A DNA stretch of 59,214 nucleotides from Synergistaceae bacterium DZ-S4 (GCA_025943965.1 JAPCWD010000013.1:1-59214); one strand, 5' to 3'; positions 1 to 7,531 are shown, counted from the stretch's first letter. Translations and numbers: made by a program. Notes: a model not told the origin generated them from the sequence alone.

Positions 1-39
1 GCATATGAGATAGATCTGCTTGCCACGGTGATCGAACAT
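1..39 (-). CDS. tnpB: IS66-type accessory protein TnpB, N-terminus only (partial)
   Basis: Thirteen codons are visible, MFDHRGKQIYLIC, before the window ends. IS66 TnpB proteins typically start with a short polar stretch followed by a V/I-Y-L/I-x-C-G-x-T-D-M-R-K motif, and the visible residues fit the first half of that. An SD-like AGGGGAGA ends about 7 bases before the ATG. TnpB is required for transposition in this family, but its biochemical role is unclear. The fragment is too short for certainty; a chance ORF start remains possible. Confidence 0.45.
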   Translation of the reverse strand, partial: MFDHRGKQIYLIC

Positions 40-76
40 AAAAAAATCTCCCCTTCATGGTAACTTGTTGGGGAGA
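40..76 (-). terminator. Hairpin with T-run in the IS leader, overlapping the TnpB ribosome-binding site
   Basis: The arms TCTCCCC (47-53) and GGGGAGA (70-76) form a 7-bp stem. On the minus strand it is followed by seven T residues (40-46), the form of an intrinsic terminator. The 3' arm is also the SD of the putative tnpB, so the same hairpin would block both read-in transcription and translation from outside transcripts. Other insertion sequences (IS10, for example) are known to protect themselves in this way. Confidence 0.6.
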
Positions 77-140
77 CTTTATATGAAGAATATTATTACT
101 CACAGGTGCGGATGGTTTGACGCTTACCTCTTGTCAACGT

Positions 141-268
141 GCAATTGGGGCATCTCGCGGCGCTGACTTAGCAACATTTATGATCCTTCGCTTCAACGTA
201 TGCACAATACGTCTTAGATAGTAACACCGCATGTTGCGTCGCTATCATCTCCGATCTGCCCCAATTGC
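141..268. repeat. 128-bp palindromic repeat, copy 1 (GGGGCA-ended type)
   Basis: The element starts GCAATTGGGGCA and ends with its exact reverse complement TGCCCCAATTGC. Internally the two halves are imperfect inverted copies, with GCAACAT blocks in both arms and CGTA...TACG at the centre. There is no coding capacity. A close relative of the same type lies at 10713-10842 and a differently ended type at 10584-10711. Its form is that of a MITE-like or REP-like element able to form one long hairpin. The apex pairs less well here than in the other copies. Confidence 0.85.
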
Positions 269-333
269 ATAATATGCTTTGAAAAAATCCGCTGCGCGTT
301 GCGTCGTTGTCACTCGCTCTAAATCCCAATTGC
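269..333. repeat. Half copy of the palindromic repeat (TAAATCC-ended type)
   Basis: This directly abuts copy 1. It matches only the right half of the element at 10584-10711, sharing CCGCTGCGCGTTGCGTCG, a variant of the next stretch, and the end TAAATCCCAATTGC. The left half is missing, with the break at the centre of the palindrome where a long hairpin would have its loop. Deletion at a hairpin tip during replication is a plausible cause (inference). Confidence 0.8.
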
Positions 334-406
334 GATGGTGAAGTGCGGCATAATGATGCCTCGGGAAGCTGCGACAAAAACGTTCGCGGGAAGCAGCTGG
401 GAAGCA

Positions 407-437
407 GTCGTAGGGGCCAGGGACAGGGGCCGCGAAT
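407..437. repeat. GC-rich module shared, inverted, with the second repeat island
   Basis: The stretch beginning GTCGTAGGGGCCAGGG and ending GCGAATT matches, by eye and with one gap, the minus strand of 11035-11003 (GTCGTAGTGGCCAAGGGG... GGGGAATT). The bases between 334 and 453 hold no credible gene; a repeated GGGAAGCAG (388-396 and 400-408) is the only other pattern seen. The match suggests both islands derive from one larger composite unit. Confidence 0.55.
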
Positions 438-453
438 TCTCCGCCGCAGAGGT

Positions 454-480
454 AAAAAAATACCCCGCTCTGCGGCGGGG
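454..480 (-). terminator. Intrinsic terminator of the ferredoxin-tRNA unit
   Basis: On the minus strand, CCCCGC (480-475) pairs with GCGGGG (468-463) around a 6-base loop and is followed by a T-rich tract (462-454). It begins 11 bases after the tRNA 3' end. An overlapping longer stem, CCGCCGCAGAG with CTCTGCGGCGG, is also possible. Confidence 0.8.
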
Positions 481-491
481 TTTTGATTGTC

Positions 492-568
492 TGGTGGGCC
501 CATCAGGAATCGAACCTGAAACCATCCGGTTATGAGCCGGGAGCTCTAACCAATTGAGCTATGGGCCC
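492..568 (-). tRNA. tRNA with CAT anticodon (elongator Met or Ile2)
   Basis: A 77-nt cloverleaf is encoded, including the 3' CCA. The acceptor stem is GGGCCCA/TGGGCCC, the D stem GCTC/GAGC, the anticodon loop CTCATAA, and the T arm TCAGG-TTCGATT-CCTGA. The perfectly paired acceptor excludes initiator tRNA, which has a 1-72 mismatch. The CAT anticodon could be elongator methionine or the isoleucine tRNA modified to lysidine by TilS; sequence alone does not separate them. The outermost anticodon-stem pair is C-A, a mismatch. It begins 7 nt after the ferredoxin stop codon with no promoter seen between, so the two are probably co-transcribed and processed apart. Confidence 0.95.
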
Positions 569-575
569 TCATTTG

Positions 576-755
576 TCAGTCTATGGTGATAGCTGATACA
601 GGACAGCTGTCTGCAGCCTCTTTGGCACAGTCAGTAATTTCCTGAGAAATAACCATGCCCTTTCCTTCGTCTTCGTCAAGCTTGAAAACTTCGGGGCAAA
701 GCTGGACACATACACCGCAACCTATACACTCATCAAGGTTGATCTTGATACCCAT
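576..755 (-). CDS. 4Fe-4S ferredoxin, 59 aa
   Basis: This small acidic electron carrier is too short for most gene finders. Cysteines 10, 13, 16 and 51 match the ligands of a single [4Fe-4S] cluster. Cysteines 20 and 43 sit where Thermotoga-type ferredoxins form a disulfide; the spacing is the same (CIGCGVC then LCP, DC, SCP). It probably shuttles low-potential electrons in the cytoplasm to and from hydrogenases or 2-oxoacid oxidoreductases. The ATG is preceded by GGGAGGTGA at good spacing, and a consensus-like promoter lies at 784-812. The tRNA follows after 7 nt and a terminator ends the unit. Confidence 0.95.
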   Translation of the reverse strand: MGIKINLDECIGCGVCVQLCPEVFKLDEDEGKGMVISQEITDCAKEAADSCPVSAITID

Positions 756-783
756 GACATGGTCACCTCCCTTCCGGCGTAAG

Positions 784-812
784 ATTCTACGCTAAGAATG
801 GGATTACGTCAA
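784..812 (-). promoter_or_regulatory. Sigma-70-type promoter of the ferredoxin-tRNA unit
   Basis: TTGACG (812-807) and TAGAAT (789-784) are separated by 17 bases on the minus strand. The predicted start is near 777, just before the SD of the ferredoxin gene. It lies in the 71-base gap behind purR, so the unit can be transcribed independently. Confidence 0.75.
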
Positions 813-826
813 ACGGTATTTTAAAT

Positions 827-1627
827 TTATTTATCGGGTGTTACAAAAAGATTTGCCTGCCCCTGACTGTGCGAAAGGGTCAGAAGTGACCTGAATTCGG
901 GTACAGCCTTTATTTCAGGCTCTTCTGAGGCAATGAAGATACCCACCCCGACAACTTCGGCATCAAACTGTTTGGCCATCAGCAGCATTCCCGCAGCAGT
1001 GCTCCCGCCCCTCATGAAGTCATCTACGATCAGTACGCGGCATCCTCTCTTGAGCTGTCTTGTGCCGATATACATCGTTTTAACGTCGCCACTTGCTGTC
1101 GGGTAGTGGACTCCTACTGCGGAGCCGTCACTGGGCCTGTTCCTGAATCTGCAGACCGCAAGAGGGACTCCCATTGCGTAAGCCGCAAACATTGCGACAG
1201 GGATCCCTTTGACCTCAGATGTCATCACGACGTCAGGCTGCGAGCCCGGGAAAAGCGAAGACATCGCGTATCCGAGGGACAGGGCTATCTCAGGATTAAA
1301 TATCAGGTCGCTGTAATAGATGAGTCCTCCCGGCAGATACCTGTCTTTGTCGGCAAGCGTCTCCGCTATGTTCTGCAGCATCTTCGCCCTGTATTCTCCG
1401 GTACAGAGGGGGATGAACCGCGCGCCTCCGCTGCGGCCCCGGTCCACCTGCATCTGGCCGAAGCCCTCGGCTGTCATTGCGGAGTTGATCACTTCGACAT
1501 CGTCGCTGATCACAGTTTTTGATACGTTGAATTTGCCTGCCAGATCAGTCAGCGAGACAAGTTTGGAAGGAGTAAGCATAAACCTGGCTGCAAGCCTTAC
1601 AAGTCTTTCCGTTCTTTGCCCTCTCAT
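827..1627 (-). CDS. purR: PurR-type purine operon repressor (PRT-domain regulator)
   Basis: A 266-aa protein with an N-terminal winged-helix domain (about 1-75) and a phosphoribosyltransferase fold. The PRPP-binding motif VLIVDDFMRGGST lies at 198-210. In Bacillus, PurR represses purine genes and PRPP acts as the inducer; it has no enzymatic activity. That function is transferred here by family resemblance. It starts at an ATG behind GGAGTGA, 6 bases after the ispE stop, so ispE and purR form one unit. The veg-ispE-purR order matches Bacillus. No purine genes are present in the window. Confidence 0.9.
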   Translation of the reverse strand: MRGQRTERLVRLAARFMLTPSKLVSLTDLAGKFNVSKTVISDDVEVINSAMTAEGFGQMQVDRGRSGGARFIPLCTGEYRAKMLQNIAETLADKDRYLPGGLIYYSDLIFNPEIALSLGYAMSSLFPGSQPDVVMTSEVKGIPVAMFAAYAMGVPLAVCRFRNRPSDGSAVGVHYPTASGDVKTMYIGTRQLKRGCRVLIVDDFMRGGSTAAGMLLMAKQFDAEVVGVGIFIASEEPEIKAVPEFRSLLTLSHSQGQANLFVTPDK

Positions 1628-1633
1628 TGAGCA

Positions 1634-2494
1634 TCACTCCAATTCCGTTGTTTTTATTACCCAGTCTTCCCGATCCAGCAAAGAGATCGCCCTTCTGCTC
1701 AGTTCTCCGTCGTCGAATACCATAAAAAAAGCGCTTCCGCTCCCCGAGAGCCCCCATGCAAGCGCTCCGGAGCTCTCTGCCGTTTCAAAGGCCCTGAAGT
1801 ACTCGGGACGGCCTTTTGACACCACTTCAAGAAAATCGTTGGGCAGGAGACCTGCGGCCTGACCCGCCCGCAATTTGCGAAGTATCTCAAAGGCTTCCGT
1901 CTCGTACTCTTCGGGGCACAGAGATACCCTCGCTTCCCTGCGAAGATCATCGATCCCCCTGTACGCGGCGGAAGTGTCAGATCTCCAGTACGGGAACCCT
2001 ATGATCCACCTCAGACCTTTCAGCGGGCTCTGCGGCCGTATCTTCTCTCCCAGCCCTTCGACCAGGGCAAGGCCGGCATCTCCGGCAAGAAACGGAATGT
2101 CGGCCCCTACTGAAGAGAGAGAGCCGTTTTCAATGTCAAGGTCATAGTAAGCCTTTAGGTGCATCAGAAGCGCCGCAGCGTTGCCGCTGCCGGCTCCTAT
2201 GCCGCTTCCCGCGGGAAATTCCTTTGTCAGGCGCATCCTCAGCGGGGGAATTATGGGAGAGCGGCTCCTCGCCCATTTCAATGCCCTGAAAAGGATATTT
2301 TCACCGCTGATCTTCATGCCCCTGACATCCAGAATGTCACCTATATTTTCATTGCCATGAGGCTGAATTGTCAACCCTTCTATGCCTTTTTTCTTCCAAA
2401 ACAGAGAAATAATTTCATGGTAGCCGTCAGGTCTTCTTGAAAGGACCCTCAATGTCAGGTTGATCTTGACCGGGCTGATGTATGATCCATTCAT
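1634..2494 (-). CDS. ispE: 4-diphosphocytidyl-2-C-methyl-D-erythritol kinase
   Basis: IspE phosphorylates CDP-methylerythritol with ATP in the non-mevalonate (MEP) isoprenoid pathway. The 286-aa protein has the GHMP-kinase features: catalytic Lys10 in SPVKINL, the glycine-rich ATP loop PAGSGIGAGSGNAAALL (about 94-110) and catalytic Asp132 in GADIPF. An upstream in-frame start at 2557 was rejected because it falls inside a terminator hairpin; the ATG at 2494 has AGAGGTGA before it. It is followed closely by purR. The enzyme feeds quinone and undecaprenyl-phosphate supply, and hence cell-wall synthesis. Confidence 0.93.
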   Translation of the reverse strand: MNGSYISPVKINLTLRVLSRRPDGYHEIISLFWKKKGIEGLTIQPHGNENIGDILDVRGMKISGENILFRALKWARSRSPIIPPLRMRLTKEFPAGSGIGAGSGNAAALLMHLKAYYDLDIENGSLSSVGADIPFLAGDAGLALVEGLGEKIRPQSPLKGLRWIIGFPYWRSDTSAAYRGIDDLRREARVSLCPEEYETEAFEILRKLRAGQAAGLLPNDFLEVVSKGRPEYFRAFETAESSGALAWGLSGSGSAFFMVFDDGELSRRAISLLDREDWVIKTTELE

Positions 2495-2524
2495 TGCTGT
2501 CACCTCTGCCGGAATTGTTCCTCC

Positions 2525-2558
2525 AAAAAAAACATGCCCTGGCAAAAGCCAGGGCATG
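2525..2558 (-). terminator. Strong intrinsic terminator between veg and ispE
   Basis: CATGCCCTGGC (2533-2543) pairs perfectly with GCCAGGGCATG (2548-2558) around a 4-base loop, and eight T residues follow on the minus strand (2532-2525). The veg stop codon lies just upstream at 2572-2574. No clear promoter lies between this hairpin and the ispE start, so ispE-purR may depend on read-through or on a promoter inside veg. Confidence 0.9.
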
Positions 2559-2571
2559 TGATCCTCACCGT

Positions 2572-2817
2572 TTAGAAAAGACTTTCCCCGCTTGACTCCA
2601 GCTGCACCTCGACCTCTCTTGTAAGGAGATCGGCATAACTGAAGGATACTGTGCTCTGCTGAGATTCAATATAGACAGTAAAAAGACTTGGATATGTCTC
2701 CTGAATGACCCCGTTGCGCTCTTCAACTTTTCTGCGTCCGTTCGCGGCTCTGTAAAAGATCCGGGACCCTTTGTGCAGACGCACAAGTTCTCTAATTGTA
2801 TCCAAAGAATGCGCCAT
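2572..2817 (-). CDS. veg: Veg family protein
   Basis: An 81-aa protein (MAHSLDTIRELVRLHKGSRI...) matching the short, abundant Veg family of Firmicutes and relatives. In Bacillus subtilis, Veg influences biofilm genes through SinR; what it does here is unknown. The ATG at 2817 was chosen over an in-frame GTG at 2826 because GGAGGTGA overlaps that GTG and is correctly placed for the ATG. It has its own promoter (2847-2875) with a dyad across the start site, and its own terminator, so it looks like an independent, highly expressed gene. Confidence 0.85.
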   Translation of the reverse strand: MAHSLDTIRELVRLHKGSRIFYRAANGRRKVEERNGVIQETYPSLFTVYIESQQSTVSFSYADLLTREVEVQLESSGESLF

Positions 2818-2828
2818 ACACTTCACCT

Positions 2829-2844
2829 CCGACCCATAGTCGGA
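2829..2844. promoter_or_regulatory. Dyad overlapping the veg transcription start
   Basis: The arms CCGAC and GTCGG are separated by CCATA, extendable to a TCCGAC...GTCGGA dyad at 2828-2844. It begins 2 bases downstream of the -10 box and covers the predicted +1. It could be a repressor operator or a 5' stabilising hairpin; the sequence does not decide. Confidence 0.45.
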
Positions 2845-2846
2845 CT

Positions 2847-2875
2847 ATTGTACATCAATTTCAGATAAATATCAA
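2847..2875 (-). promoter_or_regulatory. Sigma-70-type promoter of veg
   Basis: TTGATA (2875-2870) and TACAAT (2852-2847) are separated by 17 bases on the minus strand. The predicted start near 2840 leaves a leader of about 23 nt with GGAGGTGA before the ATG. Confidence 0.75.
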
Positions 2876-2948
2876 GTTTTCAACAATATTTACTAATTGA
2901 AACAATCAGGGCTGTAACAGCACAAAGCTTTCATCACCCAAACAGGCC

Positions 2949-4862
2949 TCACTTTTTCAGGAGCAGCCTTTTGTCACCCACTCTGCGCGTGACACCCTTA
3001 CTGTCAAAATATTCCAAAATCGGGAGGATATATTTTCTGCTGCTGTCAGTCAGGTCGCGGACTCCGGCAAGGGTTATCTCTCCCCCGATCCCGGCAAGTT
3101 TTTTCCGCAGGTCTTCCTCTATGTCGGATAAGAGAAGATAGCCGTCCCCGATCAAGGCAAGGTCCTTTTTTTCTTTCAGGTATGTGATGATCCTGCTCAT
3201 TTCCCTCTCCGAAATGCCGAGGGCCGCGCGCGCCTCTTCGATAGAAGGCATAGAGTATCCGGCTGAAAGGACAAACTCCCTGAGTCCGGAGACCCCGGAG
3301 AAAAATTTGGCCTCGTCAAAGGGTTCAAAATCTGAAAGCCTGTACCTGTCTCCGTCAAGGACCAGCCATTTGTCCCTGAGAAAGATCTTCAGCAGTTCCC
3401 TGAGGAAACGCGGGTCGCCCGCAGAGAGGCATTTTGCTGCCTCCTCAGCCTCCATGCCCTTGCGCTCGGGGTGTTCGGAGTGAAATTTTCTAAGTTCCGA
3501 CTGAAGCAGCTCTTTAAAACGGCCGACCCTGCCCGAAGAGATGTAAAATGTCTCGCCTGTCTTTATCACATATATCCTGCCCTTTGCATCCAGACTCGAT
3601 ACTGCGCTTTCAAGGGCGTTTTTCTCCATTCCAAGCAGCGAAAGTGCCTCGCCCGTGCTCAATATACCTCTGTAGTCGATAAGGGCTGCAAAACGCTCCC
3701 TGTCGCTCTCTGCGGATGAGATCACGTTGAGGAACGAGAGAAGGGATGCCTTTGACGACTTGCTTTTGGGACGCCCGCCCAGCGGGAGGAGCACAATGCC
3801 TCCGGCTATCGTCCGCAGGGGGCTGTAGGTCCTGAGTATGAAGCGGGCTCCGCTGCTGACCGTTATCTCTTCTTCAGGGAGCAGCTGGGCCTGCGCATTC
3901 TCGCCGGGCAGTATCCTGTCTCTGTCAAGGAGAGATATCCTTGCAACAGTGTCTGTCGTCCCCACATGGAGCCTGAGCCTCTGCCAGTGCTCCACGGGAT
4001 CGGTAAAGGAGGCAGGCACGCTTACACTGACGTCGATGCATCCCGTCGCAGAGAACATGTTCGGCGCCGCGAGGACGTCCCCTCTGCCTACCTTATCGAG
4101 GGATGTTCCTGATATATTTACTGCCACCCTCTGTCCCGCATAGGCCGTTGTGACGTTCTCGCCGTGCACCTGGATAGATCTCACCTTGGAAGGTAGGCGG
4201 GCAGGCATTATCTCCACCTCGTCGCCCTCTGAAACGGATCCTTTTATCGCGGTCCCCGTAAGGACCGTTCCGAATCCGGAAATATGGAATGCCCTGTCTA
4301 CGGGCATAAAGAAAGCCCCGTTCCTGTCCTTCTGCTTTGATGAGAGGACCATCTTTTCTATTTCTGTCAGAAGTTCCTCTATGCCGTCACCTCTCAGGGC
4401 CGAAACGAGGATGATCGGCCTGCCTTCCAGGAAGGTGCCCGCGGTGAGCGAATAGACGTCGTCCTTAGCCAGTTCAAGCATCTCTTCATCCACCAGGTCT
4501 ATTTTATTGATGACGGTAATGCCGTTCACTACGCCAAGAAGCGTCAGTATCTCAAGATGCTCCCTTGTCTGGGGCATGACACCGTCGTCTGCCGCGATGA
4601 CAAGCATGACGGCATCGATGCCTGCCGCCCCCGCGACCATCTGTCTTATGAATTTCTCGTGGCCGGGAACGTCAATGATGCTTATGGTCTTTCCGGAGGG
4701 CAGGTCGAGCGGGGCGAATCCAAGCTCGATCGTCATGCCCCTCTTTTTTTCTTCAGCAAGCCGGTCACAGTCGACACCCGACAGTGCCCTCACGACCGCG
4801 GTCTTTCCGTGGTCTATGTGTCCGGCTGTGCCTAAGACGAACGGATATTCTCTCTCAATCAA
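2949..4862 (-). CDS. selB: Selenocysteine-specific elongation factor SelB
   Basis: SelB brings selenocysteinyl-tRNA to ribosomes stalled at UGA before a SECIS element. The 637-aa protein has an EF-Tu-like GTPase with G1 [11 protein letters not shown] (11-21), G3 DVPGH (64-68) and G4 NKID (119-122), then beta-barrel domains. The C-terminal half has the winged-helix character that binds SECIS RNA. It overlaps the end of selA by 8 nt, which implies translational coupling. No SelC tRNA, selD or obvious UGA-containing selenoprotein is in the window. Confidence 0.95.
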   Translation of the reverse strand: MIEREYPFVLGTAGHIDHGKTAVVRALSGVDCDRLAEEKKRGMTIELGFAPLDLPSGKTISIIDVPGHEKFIRQMVAGAAGIDAVMLVIAADDGVMPQTREHLEILTLLGVVNGITVINKIDLVDEEMLELAKDDVYSLTAGTFLEGRPIILVSALRGDGIEELLTEIEKMVLSSKQKDRNGAFFMPVDRAFHISGFGTVLTGTAIKGSVSEGDEVEIMPARLPSKVRSIQVHGENVTTAYAGQRVAVNISGTSLDKVGRGDVLAAPNMFSATGCIDVSVSVPASFTDPVEHWQRLRLHVGTTDTVARISLLDRDRILPGENAQAQLLPEEEITVSSGARFILRTYSPLRTIAGGIVLLPLGGRPKSKSSKASLLSFLNVISSAESDRERFAALIDYRGILSTGEALSLLGMEKNALESAVSSLDAKGRIYVIKTGETFYISSGRVGRFKELLQSELRKFHSEHPERKGMEAEEAAKCLSAGDPRFLRELLKIFLRDKWLVLDGDRYRLSDFEPFDEAKFFSGVSGLREFVLSAGYSMPSIEEARAALGISEREMSRIITYLKEKKDLALIGDGYLLLSDIEEDLRKKLAGIGGEITLAGVRDLTDSSRKYILPILEYFDSKGVTRRVGDKRLLLKK

Positions 4863-6291
4863 TGTTATCAGCCCTTGCTTCGTTAATGGCGAAGAGTTCC
4901 GTGAATCCCTCCAGGATCCTCTTTTCGTCCCTTTCTGAGACGGTGCGCATATGGAACATGATCCTGTCCCCTCCGGCTCCCGCTATGACCGGATATTCAA
5001 GGAGCCTGAGCTTTTCCGCAAGCTTACCCGCGCTTCCCAGTTCGGGCAGCCTCAGCGAGACAGCATATCCGGGAAGCACTGATCCGGGAAAAGACCCTCC
5101 GCCGACAGTGTCCTCTACGGGAACCACGTCCAGCATTACGGAGCGCAGGCGCGTACTGCCCAAAAGGGCGGAGAGCTTTCTCCTGAACCTAAGCGCCTGC
5201 CTCCTGATGTCTTCAGGGTCCCTGTTTATCATTCTGTAAGTCGGGATGGATGCGGTATTGCCTTTAAGATAGAGCCTCAGTGTCGCCTCGAAGGCGGCAA
5301 GGGTCATCTTGTCTACCCTGAGCGCCCGCAGCAGCGGATATTTTCTAAGTTTGCCGATGAGATCAGCCGATCCCGCTATCACGCCTGCCTGCGGTCCTCC
5401 GAGAAGCTTGTCGCCGGAGAAAGTTACGAGATCCACCCCTGCGTCAAGGCAGGACCTGACGGTCGGATCCCCGCTGCAGCATGAGGTCCCGGTATCGACG
5501 AGCATCCCGCTCCCCAGGTCTTCCATAAAGATCAGGCCCCTGTCATGGGCAAGTTTTGCGAGCTCTTCGCGCGGGACGGACGAGGTAAAGCCCTGCAGGC
5601 TGAAGTTCGATGGGTGTACCTTTAGTATCATTGCGGTATCTTGGGTAAGGGCTGATTCAAAGTCCTTGAAATGCGTCATGTTGGTCGTCCCGACCTCGAC
5701 CATCCTGCTGCCGGAGAGCGCCATTATCTCGGGGATCCTGAAGGAACCGCCTATTTCGACAAGTTCCCCTCTGGAGATGACCGTCTCCCTGTCCTTCGCA
5801 AGCGCCCCGAGTGAAAGTATGACGGCTGCGGCATTGTTGTTTACAACTATGGCGGCCTCTGCGCCTGTGAGGCGGCAGATGAGCCACTCCACATGATCGT
5901 TTCTCTGCCCCCTGGATCCGGATGCCGGCGAATATTCAAGCGTCGAGTAGCACCCTGCCACACTTGATACAGCCTCCATCGCCTCTTTGGCCAGGAGAGA
6001 TCTTCCGAGGTTGGTGTGAAGTACGACCCCCGTAGCGTTTACGACCGGCTTCAGGCTTTTATAGGCCCTTGTCTTGAGTCTCTTTTCCGCTTCAGCTGCA
6101 ATTTTATCGCTGTCAAATGCCGTGTCGGGATCTTTGAGAATTTTTGCCCTCTGATCGTCGAGGACCCCTGAAATTACAGATTTAACAGGATCACGGCCGA
6201 TCTCGGCCTCGTACCTGCCTATCCATGGCATCGAAAGGATCTTGTCCATCGATGGTATATTGCGCATGGCATTCTGGATCTTATCATTCAA
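4855..6291 (-). CDS. selA: L-seryl-tRNA(Sec) selenium transferase
   Basis: SelA converts Ser-tRNA(Sec) to selenocysteinyl-tRNA(Sec) using selenophosphate and PLP. The 478-aa protein has the family's normal length. The PLP lysine is Lys295 in [13 protein letters not shown], and [13 protein letters not shown] (85-97) is the conserved N-terminal signature. The ATG is preceded by GGGAGGGG. A probable promoter lies at 6365-6392, at the end of hemW. It is coupled to selB by an 8-nt overlap, giving a selA-selB operon. Confidence 0.96.
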   Translation of the reverse strand: MNDKIQNAMRNIPSMDKILSMPWIGRYEAEIGRDPVKSVISGVLDDQRAKILKDPDTAFDSDKIAAEAEKRLKTRAYKSLKPVVNATGVVLHTNLGRSLLAKEAMEAVSSVAGCYSTLEYSPASGSRGQRNDHVEWLICRLTGAEAAIVVNNNAAAVILSLGALAKDRETVISRGELVEIGGSFRIPEIMALSGSRMVEVGTTNMTHFKDFESALTQDTAMILKVHPSNFSLQGFTSSVPREELAKLAHDRGLIFMEDLGSGMLVDTGTSCCSGDPTVRSCLDAGVDLVTFSGDKLLGGPQAGVIAGSADLIGKLRKYPLLRALRVDKMTLAAFEATLRLYLKGNTASIPTYRMINRDPEDIRRQALRFRRKLSALLGSTRLRSVMLDVVPVEDTVGGGSFPGSVLPGYAVSLRLPELGSAGKLAEKLRLLEYPVIAGAGGDRIMFHMRTVSERDEKRILEGFTELFAINEARADNID

Positions 6292-6364
6292 GGGGAACCC
6301 CTCCCGGCGGTCAGATAAAATATGGGATCATCAAATCAAAGAACAACGGCCATCTACAGGAAAC

Positions 6365-6392
6365 ATTATAATGTACAGGCGCCCGGAATCAA
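6365..6392 (-). promoter_or_regulatory. Probable promoter of selA-selB
   Basis: TTGATT (6392-6387) and TATAAT (6370-6365) are spaced by 16 bases on the minus strand. The -35 box overlaps the stop codon of hemW. The predicted leader is about 65 nt and contains the small palindrome AGGGGAACCCCT just before the selA start. Confidence 0.55.
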
Positions 6393-7531
6393 ACCAGTTC
6401 GGACCAGATCCTGTTGGCGACCCTCATTCCCTTTGGCGTCAGGGATATCCTGTTCCCGGAAACGGAGTACAGGTCTTCGGGGAAGGCCTCCAATAGTTTG
6501 ATTATACGCGACTCTTCATCGGAACCGTATTTTTGGGCAAAGGCTTCCCTTTCTATCCCCTGTTTCATCCTGAGTGCCAGCACAGCCGCTTCTGAAGCCC
6601 TGCGGCTTCCCTTGAGCCTCTCACCCGAAGCTATAGCGCTGGCCCCTTTTTTCAGGGAGCCCGAATACCTGCTCAGCCCGGAGATGTTTTTGTAGCGCCA
6701 CCCCTTGATGTGGCCGGAAGCGCCGGGGCCTATCCCAAGATAGTCCCCTTCTTTCCAGTAATTTATGTTGTGCCTGCTTTCATGTCCGTATTTCGCAAAA
6801 TTAGCTATCTCATACTGCCCGAATCCCTTTAATGGCAGATACCACTGGCCCCACCTGTACGGCAGATAGCCGTCCGAAAGTTCATCCTCCGGCATTGAAC
6901 CCCACTCTGTTCCGGGTTCGATAGTAAGCTGGTAGAGGGATATGTGCGCTATGCCGGAAGCCGCGGCCTGAGACAGTGTCCTGGCCCAGTTCCTGAAGGT
7001 CTGTCCGGGAAGCCCGAACATAAAGTCGGCATTGACTGAAAAGCCTGACGCGAGTGAGGCGGATATCGCCTCGCAGGCCCGCGCGGCGGTGTGAAGCCTG
7101 CCGAGCTGCGCCAGTTCAGCATCGTCGAAGCTCTGTACGCCGATGCTGACCCTTGTGGTGCGCCATTCCCTCCAGAAGAGCAGGTGATCTGCGCTGAGGG
7201 AGTTTGGATTTGCCTCGACTGTCACCTCTGAATCAGCATCGAACGTGAAGTGGTTCTCCAGCATCTCAGCGAGCCTGGCCCATTCGGGACCGCTCAGGAC
7301 TGTCGGGGTACCTCCTCCTATGTAGCATGTCGCAAGTGACGGCCTTCCTATCCGCGCTTCCCACCAATGAAGCTCCCTTTCCACCATTTCAAGCCAAAGG
7401 TCTTTCTCACCTTCTGAAGGGACCTTGCTCTCAAAGGCGCAGTAGGGACACTTCCTTTCGCAGAAGGGTACATGAAGATAAAGTGAGAGCCCCCCTGCGG
7501 GAGGCTCGAAAGGGTTTGCGTTTCCTGACAT
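6389..7531 (-). CDS. hemW: HemW-type radical SAM protein (heme chaperone-like)
   Basis: A 380-aa radical SAM protein with the cluster motif CERKCPYCAF (Cys24, 28, 31). HemN oxidases have a fourth cysteine directly after the motif; here it is Ala-Phe, as in HemW, which binds heme and is not a coproporphyrinogen oxidase. The GGGTPTVL motif and the C-terminal HemW-like region are present. The ATG overlaps the lepA stop as TAATG, so it is translationally coupled; lepA-hemW is a common bacterial pair. The longer in-frame start inside lepA was rejected. Confidence 0.9.
   Translation of the reverse strand: MSGNANPFEPPAGGLSLYLHVPFCERKCPYCAFESKVPSEGEKDLWLEMVERELHWWEARIGRPSLATCYIGGGTPTVLSGPEWARLAEMLENHFTFDADSEVTVEANPNSLSADHLLFWREWRTTRVSIGVQSFDDAELAQLGRLHTAARACEAISASLASGFSVNADFMFGLPGQTFRNWARTLSQAAASGIAHISLYQLTIEPGTEWGSMPEDELSDGYLPYRWGQWYLPLKGFGQYEIANFAKYGHESRHNINYWKEGDYLGIGPGASGHIKGWRYKNISGLSRYSGSLKKGASAIASGERLKGSRRASEAAVLALRMKQGIEREAFAQKYGSDEESRIIKLLEAFPEDLYSVSGNRISLTPKGMRVANRIWSELV

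Larger units (their letters stand above)
1..127 (-). mobile_element. Left end of a probable IS66-family insertion sequence (cut by window edge)
   Basis: Read on the minus strand, position 127 begins GTAAGCGTCAAACC. IS66-family inverted repeats characteristically begin GTAA, often GTAAGCG. About 88 bases further in, an SD-preceded ATG opens a frame whose 13 visible residues resemble the start of IS66 TnpB. No tnpA frame fits between the end and this ATG, so if the call is right this is a TnpB-TnpC-only type. The other end lies outside the window, so the family call rests on a short stretch. The eight bases just outside (128-135) would be one copy of the target duplication. Confidence 0.5.

Noticed and set aside
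1..63. Open plus-strand frame from the window edge to a TAA at 61-63, as a possible gene end
   Set aside because: The minus-strand reading (GTAAGCG end, SD, TnpB-like start) explains the same bases better, and the 20 visible residues match nothing I recognise.
168..525. ORFs of 111 and 68 codons on the minus strand and 66 codons on the plus strand in the first repeat island
   Set aside because: They run through palindromic repeats, the terminator and the tRNA, have no SD or recognisable protein features, and are explained by GC-rich non-coding sequence.
827..1627. PurR protein as a xanthine or adenine phosphoribosyltransferase
   Set aside because: The N-terminal winged-helix domain and placement after ispE fit the PurR regulator; enzymes lack that domain.
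6292..6388. tRNA(Sec) gene in the selA-hemW gap
   Set aside because: No 90-100-nt cloverleaf with TCA anticodon and long variable arm can be drawn; the gap is AT-rich and contains the selA promoter.
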